Source: Solibacillus sp. R5-41 (GTDB lineage: Bacteria > Bacillota > Bacilli > Bacillales_A > Planococcaceae). From it: DNA of 64,000 nucleotides. Shown here piece after piece: positions 41,193 to 49,363 of this stretch; the stretch's first letter is position 1, and each line of letters begins with the position of its first letter. The stretch covers positions 1,728,001 through 1,792,000 of the forward strand of contig NZ_CP024123.1 of assembly GCF_002736105.1 (NCBI RefSeq), written 5' to 3'. Below the pieces are notes generated by a model. The model worked only from the letters and a program-made list of their open reading frames with translations, was not told the DNA's origin and made no database searches. A program made the translations under genes and the position numbers.

Positions 41193-41533
41193 CAAGGGTA
41201 TTGGTTTTTATGTTGTAATATAGAGGGCGTGAGCTGTTGCTACTAAAGGCTTTAGTTGAAAAAGATAGTCAAACCAGTAGCAACAATCTTTGAGACAACT
41301 GCCTAAAGAAAAGACAACTTACATAACTGTTTATCAATGGAATAAAAATGAAGAAGGTAAAGAAGTCCTATTTGACGGAATGTATTAATAGTTTCAGGGT
41401 TCGGATCATCTTCGTTCAATATGAGATCATTTTTGGTAGTAAAATCAATGTTAGAGGAACTTTTTTAATTAAACTGTTTCTAAACCAATATAAATACTTG
41501 CAACATCCACTTTAGTACTATATAGTACTACTC
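41193..41533 (+). other. Array edge with B-like site and gene remnant
   Basis: A B-like sequence (TTGCTACTAAAGGCTTTAGT at 41237-41256) and a frame tail without start (YITVYQWNKNEEGKEVLFDG then MY, ending 41388). Beyond this no A or B half occurs for about 5 kb except degenerate traces near 46283. Confidence 0.45.
41514..41529. promoter_or_regulatory. Palindromic operator upstream of the TetR gene
   Basis: AGTACTATATAGTACT, a perfect 16-bp palindrome five bases before the TetR start codon. A near-copy (AGTACTGAATAGTACT) precedes the next gene. Probable autoregulatory site. Confidence 0.75.
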
Positions 41534-42118
41534 ATGACAAAGGTAAAATTATTGAATCAAAAACGTGTGATTGAAGTAGCTGCAACATTATTTTTAGAAA
41601 AAGGGTTTGCTTATACAAGTATGGATGAATTAGTGCGTGTAAGCAAAGTTTCAAAGTCTAATGTGTATTATCACTTTTCTAATAAGGAAGAATTATTAGA
41701 AGGGGTCGTTGATTATTGGATTGAAATGTATCAATCTGCAATTGATGACGTACTTTCTCAGAACCAATTTTTAGTTGAAGATCGTATTCAACTGTTTTTA
41801 AAGCAATTATCGCAAGGAGTTCAGTCGAGAGAATATAAGGGGAGCTGTCCATTTATTACGCTTTATATTCAAAGCCCTGCAAATGCCACAATAGTAAAAG
41901 AAAAGATAGGTCTTTTTTTTACAGGATTACAAACGAAAGTTTCTCTATTACTTAAACAAGGGGTAGAGAATGGGGAATTCAGAAATGCGATTAATATTGA
42001 TGAGGTTGCATCACTTTTTATTACAAATCTTGAAGGAGCGCTATTTATTTCAGAAACAATGAAGGATGCAACTGTAATCACGAAAACTGCAGATCATTTT
42101 TTTAACTTGCTTCGATAA
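41534..42118 (+). CDS. TetR/AcrR-family repressor
   Basis: 194 aa. HTH: RVIEVAATLFLEKGFAYTSM, DELVRVSKVSKSNVYYHFSN, KEELLEGVVDYW. The rest is the ligand-binding helical domain (GSCPFITLYIQSPA). Start ATG lies five bases after the operator palindrome with no clear ribosome site, so translation may be leaderless or the start mis-set. Likely represses itself and the downstream fusion gene through the AGTACT palindromes. Confidence 0.9.
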   Translation: MTKVKLLNQKRVIEVAATLFLEKGFAYTSMDELVRVSKVSKSNVYYHFSNKEELLEGVVDYWIEMYQSAIDDVLSQNQFLVEDRIQLFLKQLSQGVQSREYKGSCPFITLYIQSPANATIVKEKIGLFFTGLQTKVSLLLKQGVENGEFRNAINIDEVASLFITNLEGALFISETMKDATVITKTADHFFNLLR

Positions 42119-42144
42119 AAGAAGCATTTTTTTCACATCAAATT

Positions 42145-42160
42145 AGTACTGAATAGTACT
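42145..42160. promoter_or_regulatory. Second TetR operator
   Basis: AGTACTGAATAGTACT, differing from the 41514 palindrome only in the centre, 16 bp upstream of the reductase-hydrolase start. Confidence 0.72.
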
Positions 42161-42175
42161 AAAAGGGGATTTTAT

Positions 42176-44032
42176 ATGAGAACAGTATTTTTAACTGGTG
42201 GAACAGGCTTTATTGGAAAGCAATTAGTGAAAGAATTAGCCAAAGAGGATGTTAAAATACTCCTTTTAGTGAGGTCGAAAAGTAAAGCAACACGCATTTA
42301 TCAAGAAAGAGGTATCTTAAAAGAGGCAGTTATGCACTTTATTGAAGGTGATTTGACGAAAATAGACTTAGGTCTAAGTGCTGAAGATAAGGAGAGGGTA
42401 TTGAAAACGGATGTGATTATTCACGCAGGAGGCCCCATGGATATTCAAGCGACAAGCAAAGAGGCAGCTTCCGTATTTTTGAATGGTGCCCAACATATTA
42501 GTGAATTCGCTAAAAATATTCATCAATTGAAGGGATTGCAACAATTTATTCATGTTGTAGGTTATATGAGTCCCTTTGATGATAAAAATAGCAAGATTGC
42601 GATTGATGTGTATAAAGAAGGAAACCATTATTTGAAAATAAAAAATCCATATGAGAGAACAAAATTTTTAGCAGATCTTTATATCCGTCAGCAGGCATCT
42701 GCTGTAGGTTATCCACTTTCTGTAATTAATCCACCAACAGTAGTTGGTAGTAGTCAAACAGGGAGTACAGAGCAGATAGCAGGCTTAGGCTTGCTTGTGA
42801 TGAGTATGCGCAGAGGGCTCATGCGAGTGATTCCTGGAGGTAAGGGATATAGTTTACCACTTATTTCAAATGATGAGCTTGCGAAGTTTATTGTCCAGGT
42901 TTTCAGATTGGGGCAACCGACTATTCAAACATATACACTTGTTGAAGACAAACAGCATGATCAGAACATTTCTGAATTATTAAGTGTTATGTCGGAAAGT
43001 ATGAATATAAAGGCACCTAAAATCTCTGTCCCAATGCCACTTATGAAAACAATTATGAATAGTGGAGTAAGTAAAATAACACAAATTCCTTCTGATGGAC
43101 TGAATTTTATTACAAACCGAACATTTTCAAATGGTTCAGCGAAAAAAATTATGGGAGAAGATTGGTTTAAGAAGACGAGTGTAATGAAATTTTTCCCTGC
43201 CGTAGTAGCTGATCTGGATTATCGAATGATGTATCCAAATGGCCAGCATAATCATTTATTTAAACGAACATTATGCGATAACACTACCATTTACCAATTA
43301 CAAGGAGAGGGTAAACCGTTTATTTTATTACATGGTTTATTGAGTGATGGAGAGGATTTATTTCCTTTAGGACAAGAGCTTCATGAAAAAACGGGTCAAC
43401 CTGTATGGATCTTGGATCTTCCAGGTTTGGGACGTTCTCCTTTTAAACGAGAGAAAAATCTTCTAGATATCTATTTGAATGTAGTGAAAAAGTTGTTGGA
43501 GAAAGCTACTAATGGTGCACATCTAATTGGCCATTCATTTGGTGCGTTTATTCTTTTGGAAGCATTAGTACAAAAGTACATAGATAAGAAGTATACAATT
43601 ACTTTACTTCAGCCACCTGTTGCTAAAAGAAATGCTAAAGTACTTAATGTTCCTCAATTTATGAACAAATGGACATTGAAATTGGCAACTATTAATTTGA
43701 TAGAGCGTTATGTATTAAGTAATGGTTTGTTTGAAAGTACGGAGAGCATCCCTGAACATTATATTAAAAAAATAAGTAACAGTTTTACTTCTCCTAGAAT
43801 TTTAAATACTACGGTTCAGCTTAACAGTTTACTATTGAAAAACTATCAAAGTGATTTCAATGAAGTAACAAAGTATAATCTTCACATTATTTGGGGGGAT
43901 TATGACAGAGGCTATTCTGCTCCTTCGAATCTTGGTATGGTTGATTTTGTTCCATATGGTCATCATTTTCCTCTTAGCCATCCGAGTGAAACGGCTAATT
44001 TCATAATAAAAAATAGTAGTACTAGCAGATGA
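42176..44032 (+). CDS. Fusion of an extended SDR reductase/epimerase and an alpha/beta-hydrolase
   Basis: 618 aa, two domains. Residues 1 to about 350 are an extended short-chain dehydrogenase: NAD(P)-binding FLTGGTGFIGKQLVKEL, YERTKFLAD (Tyr-x3-Lys variant), VINPPTVVG, as in thioester-reductase-like proteins. Residues about 375-618 are an alpha/beta-hydrolase: FILLHGLLSDGEDL, nucleophile elbow GHSFG near 458, late His in PYGHHFPLSHP. Likely acts on an acyl or lipid-like substrate, under control of the adjacent TetR. Preceded by AAAAGGGG. Such fusions are uncommon. Confidence 0.85.
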   Translation: MRTVFLTGGTGFIGKQLVKELAKEDVKILLLVRSKSKATRIYQERGILKEAVMHFIEGDLTKIDLGLSAEDKERVLKTDVIIHAGGPMDIQATSKEAASVFLNGAQHISEFAKNIHQLKGLQQFIHVVGYMSPFDDKNSKIAIDVYKEGNHYLKIKNPYERTKFLADLYIRQQASAVGYPLSVINPPTVVGSSQTGSTEQIAGLGLLVMSMRRGLMRVIPGGKGYSLPLISNDELAKFIVQVFRLGQPTIQTYTLVEDKQHDQNISELLSVMSESMNIKAPKISVPMPLMKTIMNSGVSKITQIPSDGLNFITNRTFSNGSAKKIMGEDWFKKTSVMKFFPAVVADLDYRMMYPNGQHNHLFKRTLCDNTTIYQLQGEGKPFILLHGLLSDGEDLFPLGQELHEKTGQPVWILDLPGLGRSPFKREKNLLDIYLNVVKKLLEKATNGAHLIGHSFGAFILLEALVQKYIDKKYTITLLQPPVAKRNAKVLNVPQFMNKWTLKLATINLIERYVLSNGLFESTESIPEHYIKKISNSFTSPRILNTTVQLNSLLLKNYQSDFNEVTKYNLHIIWGDYDRGYSAPSNLGMVDFVPYGHHFPLSHPSETANFIIKNSSTSR

Positions 44033-44120
44033 GTGTGTGGGATAAATAAAAATTGCGTAGTAAAATCGTTGTGTCTTTGAAATATACTGTAGACAAATTC
44101 AAATAGTATCGAGCTTGTCT

Positions 44121-44164
44121 AAAATCTAAGTTGTTCGATTTTAAACGAACAACTTAGATTTTTT
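44121..44164. terminator. Bidirectional terminator
   Basis: AAATCTAAGTTGTTCG pairs perfectly with CGAACAACTTAGATTT, flanked by A and T runs; shared by the fusion gene and the minus-strand gene that follows. Confidence 0.9.
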
Positions 44165-44168
44165 AATT

Positions 44169-44360
44169 CTACCAAATTAATGATCTCATAATATCATCTG
44201 ATGCAACTAATAGAAACACCAATACACTAGTAATTATTGCATATTTTTTAGCTTTTGGAGCTGTATTGTTGAATGTAACAATAATTGTCTGTAAGCCAAA
44301 AAATACAACTAGTGACCATAAAAGCGGTTCAAAGACTCCAATAAAAAAACCTTCTTTCAT
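44169..44360 (-). CDS. Small membrane protein
   Basis: 63 aa with two helices (LLWSLVVFFGLQTIIVTF, YAIITSVLVFLLVASDDI) and the basic loop PKAKKY. Weak ribosome site. No family recognised. Confidence 0.5.
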   Translation of the reverse strand: MKEGFFIGVFEPLLWSLVVFFGLQTIIVTFNNTAPKAKKYAIITSVLVFLLVASDDIMRSLIW

Positions 44361-44466
44361 AAGTATCTTGTTTATTAAACATTACAACATTCTAATGAAT
44401 GGGCTGCTTATGATTAAAATGTCCTTTAAATTACGCTTTGGAAACTTTACTATCTAACGTTATAAA

Positions 44467-45303
44467 TTAAATTTGATCTACGGTCTTTCTTGCTAAGTAA
44501 TCTATGATTTCATTGTTTTTTATATTTAAAGTTTTCGGAAATTCATTTCGTATTGAATCTAAACCAAATAAATAAAGCTTTTCTTTATCTTGATAATGAT
44601 TATATTGAACCTTTATTTCGTTAGGTGTTAGCTTTTTTATTATTTCCTCATAGAATTGAGATTCTATTATTTTGTCTTCGGAACTCAAATGAATAGTTCC
44701 ACGTACTTCATTTTTTAAGACGAAGTGCAATTGCTGGGCTAAATGGACATCTGTTAAGAATGAGCATTCTAAATTACAATAAGCTTGTATAGGTTCATTT
44801 GTTTCTAAGTTTTTTAGAAGTGTATTAAATCTTGGAGAATTCTTTCCCCAAATACCTGGGATTCTAATGATTATTGCACGTTCCTTTAACAAATCTTGAA
44901 GCATTATTTCACAATTAATCTTATATTGTCCGTATTCAGATTTTGAATTAGGTTCATCTGTTTCACTATGATGTCTTGATAAGTCCCCATCGAATACATT
45001 TGTCGTAGACAAAAAGTAAAGTAAACTACTTTTGTTTTTTAATTCGACAGCTAAAAGTCTATGAAACTCCAATAATTGTTCAAAATCACCGTGTAGGCAC
45101 GAAATGATAATATCAGGTTCAACAGTATTTAGTATTGTTTTCAGTACTTCACCATCTTGAATATTCATTTGAAACTGTTTGTTATCAGGAAGGTTTGTAG
45201 CAGATGTAAAATATGTTCCATAAACATCAAAATCATTTTCACACTTTTTTGCTAAAGCTTTTCCAACTAAACCACTCGCACCAACAATCAATAATTTCTT
45301 CAA
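44467..45303 (-). CDS. RmlD-like extended SDR (dTDP-sugar reductase type)
   Basis: 278 aa: N-terminal MKKLLIVGASGLVGKALAKK (NAD(P)-binding GxSGxxG), IISCLHGDFEQLLEFHRLLA, STTNVFDGD, then YGQYKINCE (Tyr-x3-Lys), IIRIPGIWGKNSPR. Resembles dTDP-4-dehydrorhamnose reductase-like proteins used for activated sugars. No other sugar-nucleotide genes nearby, so the pathway is unclear. TTG start; AAGGAGTG upstream at rather long spacing. Minus strand and without flanking cassette sites. Confidence 0.8.
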   Translation of the reverse strand: MKKLLIVGASGLVGKALAKKCENDFDVYGTYFTSATNLPDNKQFQMNIQDGEVLKTILNTVEPDIIISCLHGDFEQLLEFHRLLAVELKNKSSLLYFLSTTNVFDGDLSRHHSETDEPNSKSEYGQYKINCEIMLQDLLKERAIIIRIPGIWGKNSPRFNTLLKNLETNEPIQAYCNLECSFLTDVHLAQQLHFVLKNEVRGTIHLSSEDKIIESQFYEEIIKKLTPNEIKVQYNHYQDKEKLYLFGLDSIRNEFPKTLNIKNNEIIDYLARKTVDQI

Positions 45304-45419
45304 TCCTTTATCAACACTCCTTCTAAATTATGTAATATATCTATTATAGCTACATTAGTCGTAATATTGAAAATATTATATATCGTGTTATATAATATTA
45401 TGTATTGTTATTCATATGG

Positions 45420-45490
45420 ATGCTGAAATAACGTTCCCAAATCAAAGTTAGGGAACCAACACCCCCATTCAATTGAATAGGGGGTGTTTT
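45420..45490 (+). repeat. C-type element with C-rich terminator
   Basis: CGTTCCCAAATCAAAGTTAG at 45432 followed by the hairpin ACACCCCCATTCAATTG / AATAGGGGGTGT. The same pair occurs at 12344-12408, 19566 and 46346-46404. Confidence 0.7.
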
Positions 45491-45579
45491 GGGAATAATT
45501 TTAACAGCTAATACAGCAATTTGATTTTTCATGGAATTTTTCAGGTATACAAGACGTACCTTTTTAACGGAGGGATTAT

Positions 45580-46242
45580 ATGTTAAAAAGGATATTGATT
45601 ATTGTTGGAATACTCATAGTGGGTATAGCCTCATTTATCCTGTTAAATAACCTTTTAGAAAGTGATAGTGCTGTTGCAAATAAAGAGGAACAAAAACCTT
45701 CATTTTCTAAAGAAGAAAAACTAACTCATTCTATATTGAACTCGATAACTGAAAAAATTCATGAGAAATATAAGGACTTGAAGTTTTCTGTAGGTTCGTC
45801 CTCAACGAAAGAATTGAAGATACAAGTTTCAGAGAATGAGGAATATTTCAATTCAATTAAAAGGGAAATTGAAACCATTGCAAAAATTGAAATTAAACCA
45901 TCTATATTAAAAGACTATACAGTTTTAGTAATGAGATTGGATTTATCTCTTTTGAATGAAGAACTTCGAAAAAATAATAAAGAACTTTTACTTTTAACAC
46001 ACACTATATGGATAGGTCTAAAAGAAGAATACGACATAGTTGAAGATATAAATATCGAATACCAAAAATCCATTACTATTTATACATCAATAAAAGGTAC
46101 AGGTAAGGATGCACAAAAGTTGGCAATGGAAATTGAAGAAACAATAAATAAAACCTTACAATCTAAAGAACTAGATTCATTACCTCAAATTGACTCTTAT
46201 GAAATTAAAATATTAAATACCAAAGGAAAAGTAGTAAATTAG
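45580..46242 (+). CDS. Membrane-anchored hypothetical protein
   Basis: 220 aa: N-terminal helix (ILIIVGILIVGIASFILL) and a soluble outer domain with many Lys/Glu residues and two similar halves (QVSENEEYFNSIKREIETIA; TSIKGTGKDAQKLAMEIEET). ATG after ACGGAGGG. No family recognised. Confidence 0.65.
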   Translation: MLKRILIIVGILIVGIASFILLNNLLESDSAVANKEEQKPSFSKEEKLTHSILNSITEKIHEKYKDLKFSVGSSSTKELKIQVSENEEYFNSIKREIETIAKIEIKPSILKDYTVLVMRLDLSLLNEELRKNNKELLLLTHTIWIGLKEEYDIVEDINIEYQKSITIYTSIKGTGKDAQKLAMEIEETINKTLQSKELDSLPQIDSYEIKILNTKGKVVN

Positions 46243-46345
46243 CCAACTTATAAAGCTGTACAAAATTCGTATCACTTTTTAATAATGGGACGAGTGACTT
46301 TTGTGTAACAACGATTTATAAAGTATACAAAACAAACCTAATAAA

Positions 46346-46404
46346 CGTTCCCAAATGGTAGTTAGGGAACCACCCCCCCATTCAATTGAATGAGTGGGTT
46401 TTTT
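46346..46404 (+). repeat. C-type element with C-rich hairpin
   Basis: CGTTCCCAAATGGTAGTTAG then CCCCCCATTCAATTG / AATGAGTGGG plus T6; a degenerate B (GGGACGAGTGACTTTTGTGT) lies upstream at 46283. Confidence 0.6.
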
Positions 46405-46452
46405 GGCTGCTTATGAACAGTAAGTACCCAAACGACGCTTTGGCTGTATTTT

Positions 46453-46825
46453 TCATTCTGGAGGGTATTTATATGTTTTTAAGTGTGTGTGATTTACTAA
46501 TTTAACTTCAGGTCCAGAAGAAATTTCATAGGTCATTCTGTCTTTCCCTATTGGAATCCATTGCCCGCCATCAGTAGGCTCTATGTCAAATGTAATTTGC
46601 AATTGGAAGCCACGAAAGCCATTAATTCTTCTTGTTTCTAACACCTCAATTTTCCAAGGGGCGACACTAGGTGAAAAATCCTTTACAATCTTTGGATAAT
46701 AATAGTTACGCAAATCATTTTCAATATAAGGAGTCAGCATATTCATAAGCATATCCTGTAATCTAAGTTCTTCAGAGTCCTGAGTTGGTACAACTGATGA
46801 TAAGTGAAAAATAGCTCAATTATGG
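46453..46825 (-). pseudogene. DUF3888 protein, N-terminus lost
   Basis: LQDMLMNMLTPYIENDLRNY, then VAPWKIEVLETRR, FRGFQLQITFDIEP, WIPIGKDRMTYEISSG. This is the DUF3888 pattern (L....PYI...V..YY, P.K..VL...R, F...V.V.P..GPH..VG.D.IT.). The frame runs upstream past the internal Met to about 46825 (FHLSSVVPTQDSEELRLQD, the tail of a signal peptide) and then breaks off, so the secretion signal is gone. Confidence 0.65.
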
Positions 46826-46917
46826 TTCCTAAAGAAAAAGGGATGTACGTTTATCATGTAATAGCTAATTGGGAAAAGGGAAATGGGAACTATGCCTTCT
46901 CAATAGAAGTAAAATAA
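46815..46917 (+). pseudogene. C-terminal remnant of a lipoprotein-like gene
   Basis: VPKEKGMYVYHVIANWEKGN then GNYAFSIEVK and stop at 46917; no start codon. It abuts the broken DUF3888 gene from the opposite strand but ends properly at a cassette site, so it is the end of a former cassette gene. Confidence 0.5.
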
Positions 46918-46928
46918 ATAGACCTTTC

Positions 46929-47017
46929 TTTAACTAACGGGGGCTTTACTTGAAGATCATTGAGTTGCATAGGCAGCTCTTTTTTTCTTATTGAACTAAA
47001 GGAGCAGGATAGTGGAA
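46929..47017 (+). repeat. Cassette site (B 46929-46954, A 46991-47017)
   Basis: B TTTAACTAACGGGGGCTTTA, hairpin GAGTTGCATAGGCAGCTC with T7, A TTGAACTAAAGGAGCAGGAT then AGTGGAA. Array resumes here. Confidence 0.82.
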
Positions 47018-47071
47018 GAAGGAAATTGATGAAAAGTGAAGAATTTTATAAATAAAAAGAGGTGAAAATTC

Positions 47072-47791
47072 GTGGATAAATTGCTTCAACATTTACAAAG
47101 AGTTGGCGTAAATTACATAAAAAGTGATAGTATAATTTTTTTAGAAATTTTAGAGAACAGACTTCATTTTGCTTCTGAAATAGATGAACTTATAAATGAA
47201 CTTTTAGATAAATTACAAAGTAGTAAACTGAAAAAAGTTAGGTTTGAGTGTCCTAAAATTCTTTTAGATAGCTTAAATTGTACTAGTACTAAAATGGATA
47301 TTATTGGTGAAAGGGTTATATATAAGAGATCTTTAATGACACCATTAAATGTTTCAATACCAGAATATGAAGTATGGTCATTTTCTGAGAATAACTCTAT
47401 CTTTTTTTTATCTGAAGTGATGGGTACAAGTTTTATTGATACAGAGAGGTTTTTAACTGGAATGAGGACCGAACTCCCGTCACAAGTAAAGGAAATGTTT
47501 ACAGTGTATATAGTTAATAATGAACCTGTTGGTGTAGTTTTACCCCATATAGAACCAAATACAGATAATGAAGGACGCATTTTTTGGATAGGCATTCATC
47601 CTAATTTTCTGGGTACAGGATTGGGAAAGAACTTACATTCAATAGGATTATACAGATTGAAAAATGAATTTAGAGCCAAGTCTTATTTAGGAATGACTCA
47701 AGTTAACAATATTCCAATGAGAAATATAATGGTTTCAAACGGATGCATTCAAAATAAAAACACAGTAATTTCTTTACAATATTCTATTTAG
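47072..47791 (+). CDS. GNAT-family N-acetyltransferase
   Basis: 239 aa. The C-terminal ~100 residues form the GNAT fold: VGVVLPHIEPNTDNEGRIFW, IGIHPNFLGTGLGKNLHSIG (acetyl-CoA pyrophosphate loop G.G.G), and NIPMRNIMVSNGCIQ. The N-terminal ~130 residues form an extra domain of unknown role. GTG start after AGAGGTGAAAA. Substrate unknown. Single-gene cassette. Confidence 0.83.
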   Translation: MDKLLQHLQRVGVNYIKSDSIIFLEILENRLHFASEIDELINELLDKLQSSKLKKVRFECPKILLDSLNCTSTKMDIIGERVIYKRSLMTPLNVSIPEYEVWSFSENNSIFFLSEVMGTSFIDTERFLTGMRTELPSQVKEMFTVYIVNNEPVGVVLPHIEPNTDNEGRIFWIGIHPNFLGTGLGKNLHSIGLYRLKNEFRAKSYLGMTQVNNIPMRNIMVSNGCIQNKNTVISLQYSI

Positions 47792-47879
47792 GAATTAGTT
47801 TATTCGTTTAGTAAAATAAGTATGGGATATTCGTGTATTATTATTACGATGTTTTCTTTTTTATATTCAGGGGTTCTTA

Positions 47880-47907
47880 TTGAAATACGACGGAGCAGTT
47901 AAGTTAA
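47880..47907 (+). repeat. Degenerate half-site A
   Basis: TTGAAATACGACGGAGCAGT then TAAGTTAA; keeps TTATTGAA, GGAGCAG and the right arm with single changes. Confidence 0.6.
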
Positions 47908-47929
47908 AAAAGCAGAAAGGGGAATAACG

Positions 47930-48427
47930 ATGGAAAGAGTTAATTTCTTTTATAATAAGTTACTTTACGATAAAGCAGAGGAAACTTTTTTTATACAAAA
48001 AGCTTTAATTGAAGAGCTACTACCCGAAGCTGATGTGCAGCATGTGGGAAGTACAGCTATTCCAAACAGTATTACAAAAGGAGATTTAGATATTCAAGTG
48101 AGAGTTAATGCCAACATTTTTCCTAATGCAGTTAAAGAACTTTCAAAGTTATATGAATTAAATGAGGGCAGTGTAAAAACTGAAACCTTCAGAGCCTTTA
48201 AGGATGATTCGAATGTTCCTCCAATGGGTGTACAATTAACTGTTATAAATTCAGAATTTGATTTCTTTTGGAAGTTTCGCGATGTCTTACTAATGAATGA
48301 TAATTATCGAAATGAATATGATAATTTAAAAAGGAAATACGAAGGAATGGAAATGGAAGCTTACAGAGAAGCCAAGAATAAGTTCTTCGAAGAAGTTATG
48401 GCTTCACCAGAATATAAGAATATATAA
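47930..48427 (+). CDS. GrpB/UPF0157 family protein (nucleotidyltransferase fold)
   Basis: 165 aa: VQHVGSTAIPNSITKGDLDI (the HVGSTAIPG-like motif with KGDLDI in place of KPIIDI), FWKFRDVLLMNDNYRNEYDN, and Y...K....  FI-type end. GrpB proteins adopt a nucleotidyltransferase fold; function is not established. ATG after AAGGGGAATA. Single-gene cassette. Confidence 0.87.
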   Translation: MERVNFFYNKLLYDKAEETFFIQKALIEELLPEADVQHVGSTAIPNSITKGDLDIQVRVNANIFPNAVKELSKLYELNEGSVKTETFRAFKDDSNVPPMGVQLTVINSEFDFFWKFRDVLLMNDNYRNEYDNLKRKYEGMEMEAYREAKNKFFEEVMASPEYKNI

Positions 48428-48447
48428 ATAGGGTGCTTTGTTATTTC

Positions 48448-48530
48448 TTAAACTAACGGGGGCTTTACTTGAAGATCATTGAGTTGGGCACTCTTTTTTC
48501 TTATTGAACTAAAGTAGCAGGTTAGTTGAA
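48448..48530 (+). repeat. Cassette site (B 48448-48473, A 48504-48530)
   Basis: B TTAAACTAACGGGGGCTTTA, short hairpin around GAGTTGGGCACTC with T6, A TTGAACTAAAGTAGCAGGTT then AGTTGAA. Confidence 0.85.
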
Positions 48531-48558
48531 CAATTATAGATAAAAAAGGGGGATGAAA

Positions 48559-49086
48559 ATGTTTCGAAATAAATTCAAGGAAAGTGAGACAGGTTTATTT
48601 GTTTTACTTCTTACTTGTTTTCTCCTAGCTGGTTGTTCACAAGAAAAGCAAGTAACTATTAATATGCCAGAAGCAATACCAAGTGATTTCGATTTTATCG
48701 TGGAATTTGGTGTTGGTAAAAGGAATGTAATTAATACCTATGAAGACACAGTAACAAAGGATTTAGTAGCTGATGGAACAGTAACAACGAATTTGACATT
48801 TACAACAGAAGAAATGGATATGATTTATCAGAAAATGAAAGAGATAAATATAACAGGAACGAAAAACTTTATTCCACAAACAAATTGTTTACGAAAACCC
48901 TTTAGTGAAGATGAATGGGAAATTACGATTAATCTTGAAGTATTTACTCATACTGTTTCTGAACAGTACTGTGAAATATCTGATGATGCCAAACAATTAA
49001 TTGAGTTACGAAATTATGTTTTTTCTTTAGTTAAAAATAAAGAAGAATATAAAAAACTTCCTGAAGCTAACGGTGGGTACGAATAA
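48559..49086 (+). CDS. Lipoprotein of unknown function
   Basis: About 175 aa lipoprotein; hydrophobic signal LFVLLLTCFLLAGC with lipobox LAGC. Mature part: SDFDFIVEFGVGKRNVINTY, TTNLTFTTEEMDMIYQKMKE, and a conserved-looking TNCLRKPFSEDEWEITIN with Cys. ATG 48559 is seven bases after AAAAGGGGG; ATG 48553 is too close. Last intact plus-strand cassette. Confidence 0.75.
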   Translation: MFRNKFKESETGLFVLLLTCFLLAGCSQEKQVTINMPEAIPSDFDFIVEFGVGKRNVINTYEDTVTKDLVADGTVTTNLTFTTEEMDMIYQKMKEINITGTKNFIPQTNCLRKPFSEDEWEITINLEVFTHTVSEQYCEISDDAKQLIELRNYVFSLVKNKEEYKKLPEANGGYE

Positions 49087-49093
49087 TTTCTTA

Positions 49094-49156
49094 TTCAACT
49101 AACGGGGGCTTTAGTGCAGCAAGGATTTCAAATGGTCCTAAACGACCGTTTGGGAA
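49094..49156 (+). repeat. Last half-site B with C-type palindrome
   Basis: B TTCAACTAACGGGGGCTTTA at 49094, then CCTAAACGACCGTTTGGGA at 49138-49156. Right edge of the cassette array. Confidence 0.78.
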
Positions 49157-49327
49157 TATTGTTATTGGATACCATAAAGGTATGCTTGTAGGAATTATTG
49201 AAAAATTGTACTCTTGAACGCTGTTACTTATCTGCGGCCTATCAAATCCCAAAAACATAAAATATATTATAGCGATTGTATAAGTTATCAATAATACTAC
49301 TAGTGAATTTGGGCTTTTTTTTATCAT
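49150..49327 (-). pseudogene. VanZ-like protein fragment truncated at the array edge
   Basis: The minus-strand N-terminus reads LVVLLITYTIAIIYFMFLGF, DRPQISNSVQEYNFSIIPTS, IPLWYP, matching the first helix and first loop of VanZ-family membrane proteins (Y.. ..IYFM.FGF.RP..... YN.IP......). A good AGGAGG precedes ATG 49327. After ~60 residues the frame runs into the C palindrome and half-site B, so most of the protein is missing. Confidence 0.6.
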
Positions 49328-49363
49328 ATCTTTCCTCCTAATTAAAATGCCAAATTCATTATA

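Noticed and set aside
8401-49156. CRISPR array
   Set aside because: Repeats are regularly reused, but they flank full genes hundreds of bases long, are not uniform in spacing, and no cas genes are present.
8401-49156. Plain Rho-independent terminators or REP/bcr-type dispersed repeats as the whole explanation
   Set aside because: Terminator hairpins are separate from A and B, and A lies upstream of genes where a terminator makes no sense. A pure dispersed-repeat origin remains a competing view and is covered by the tests listed.
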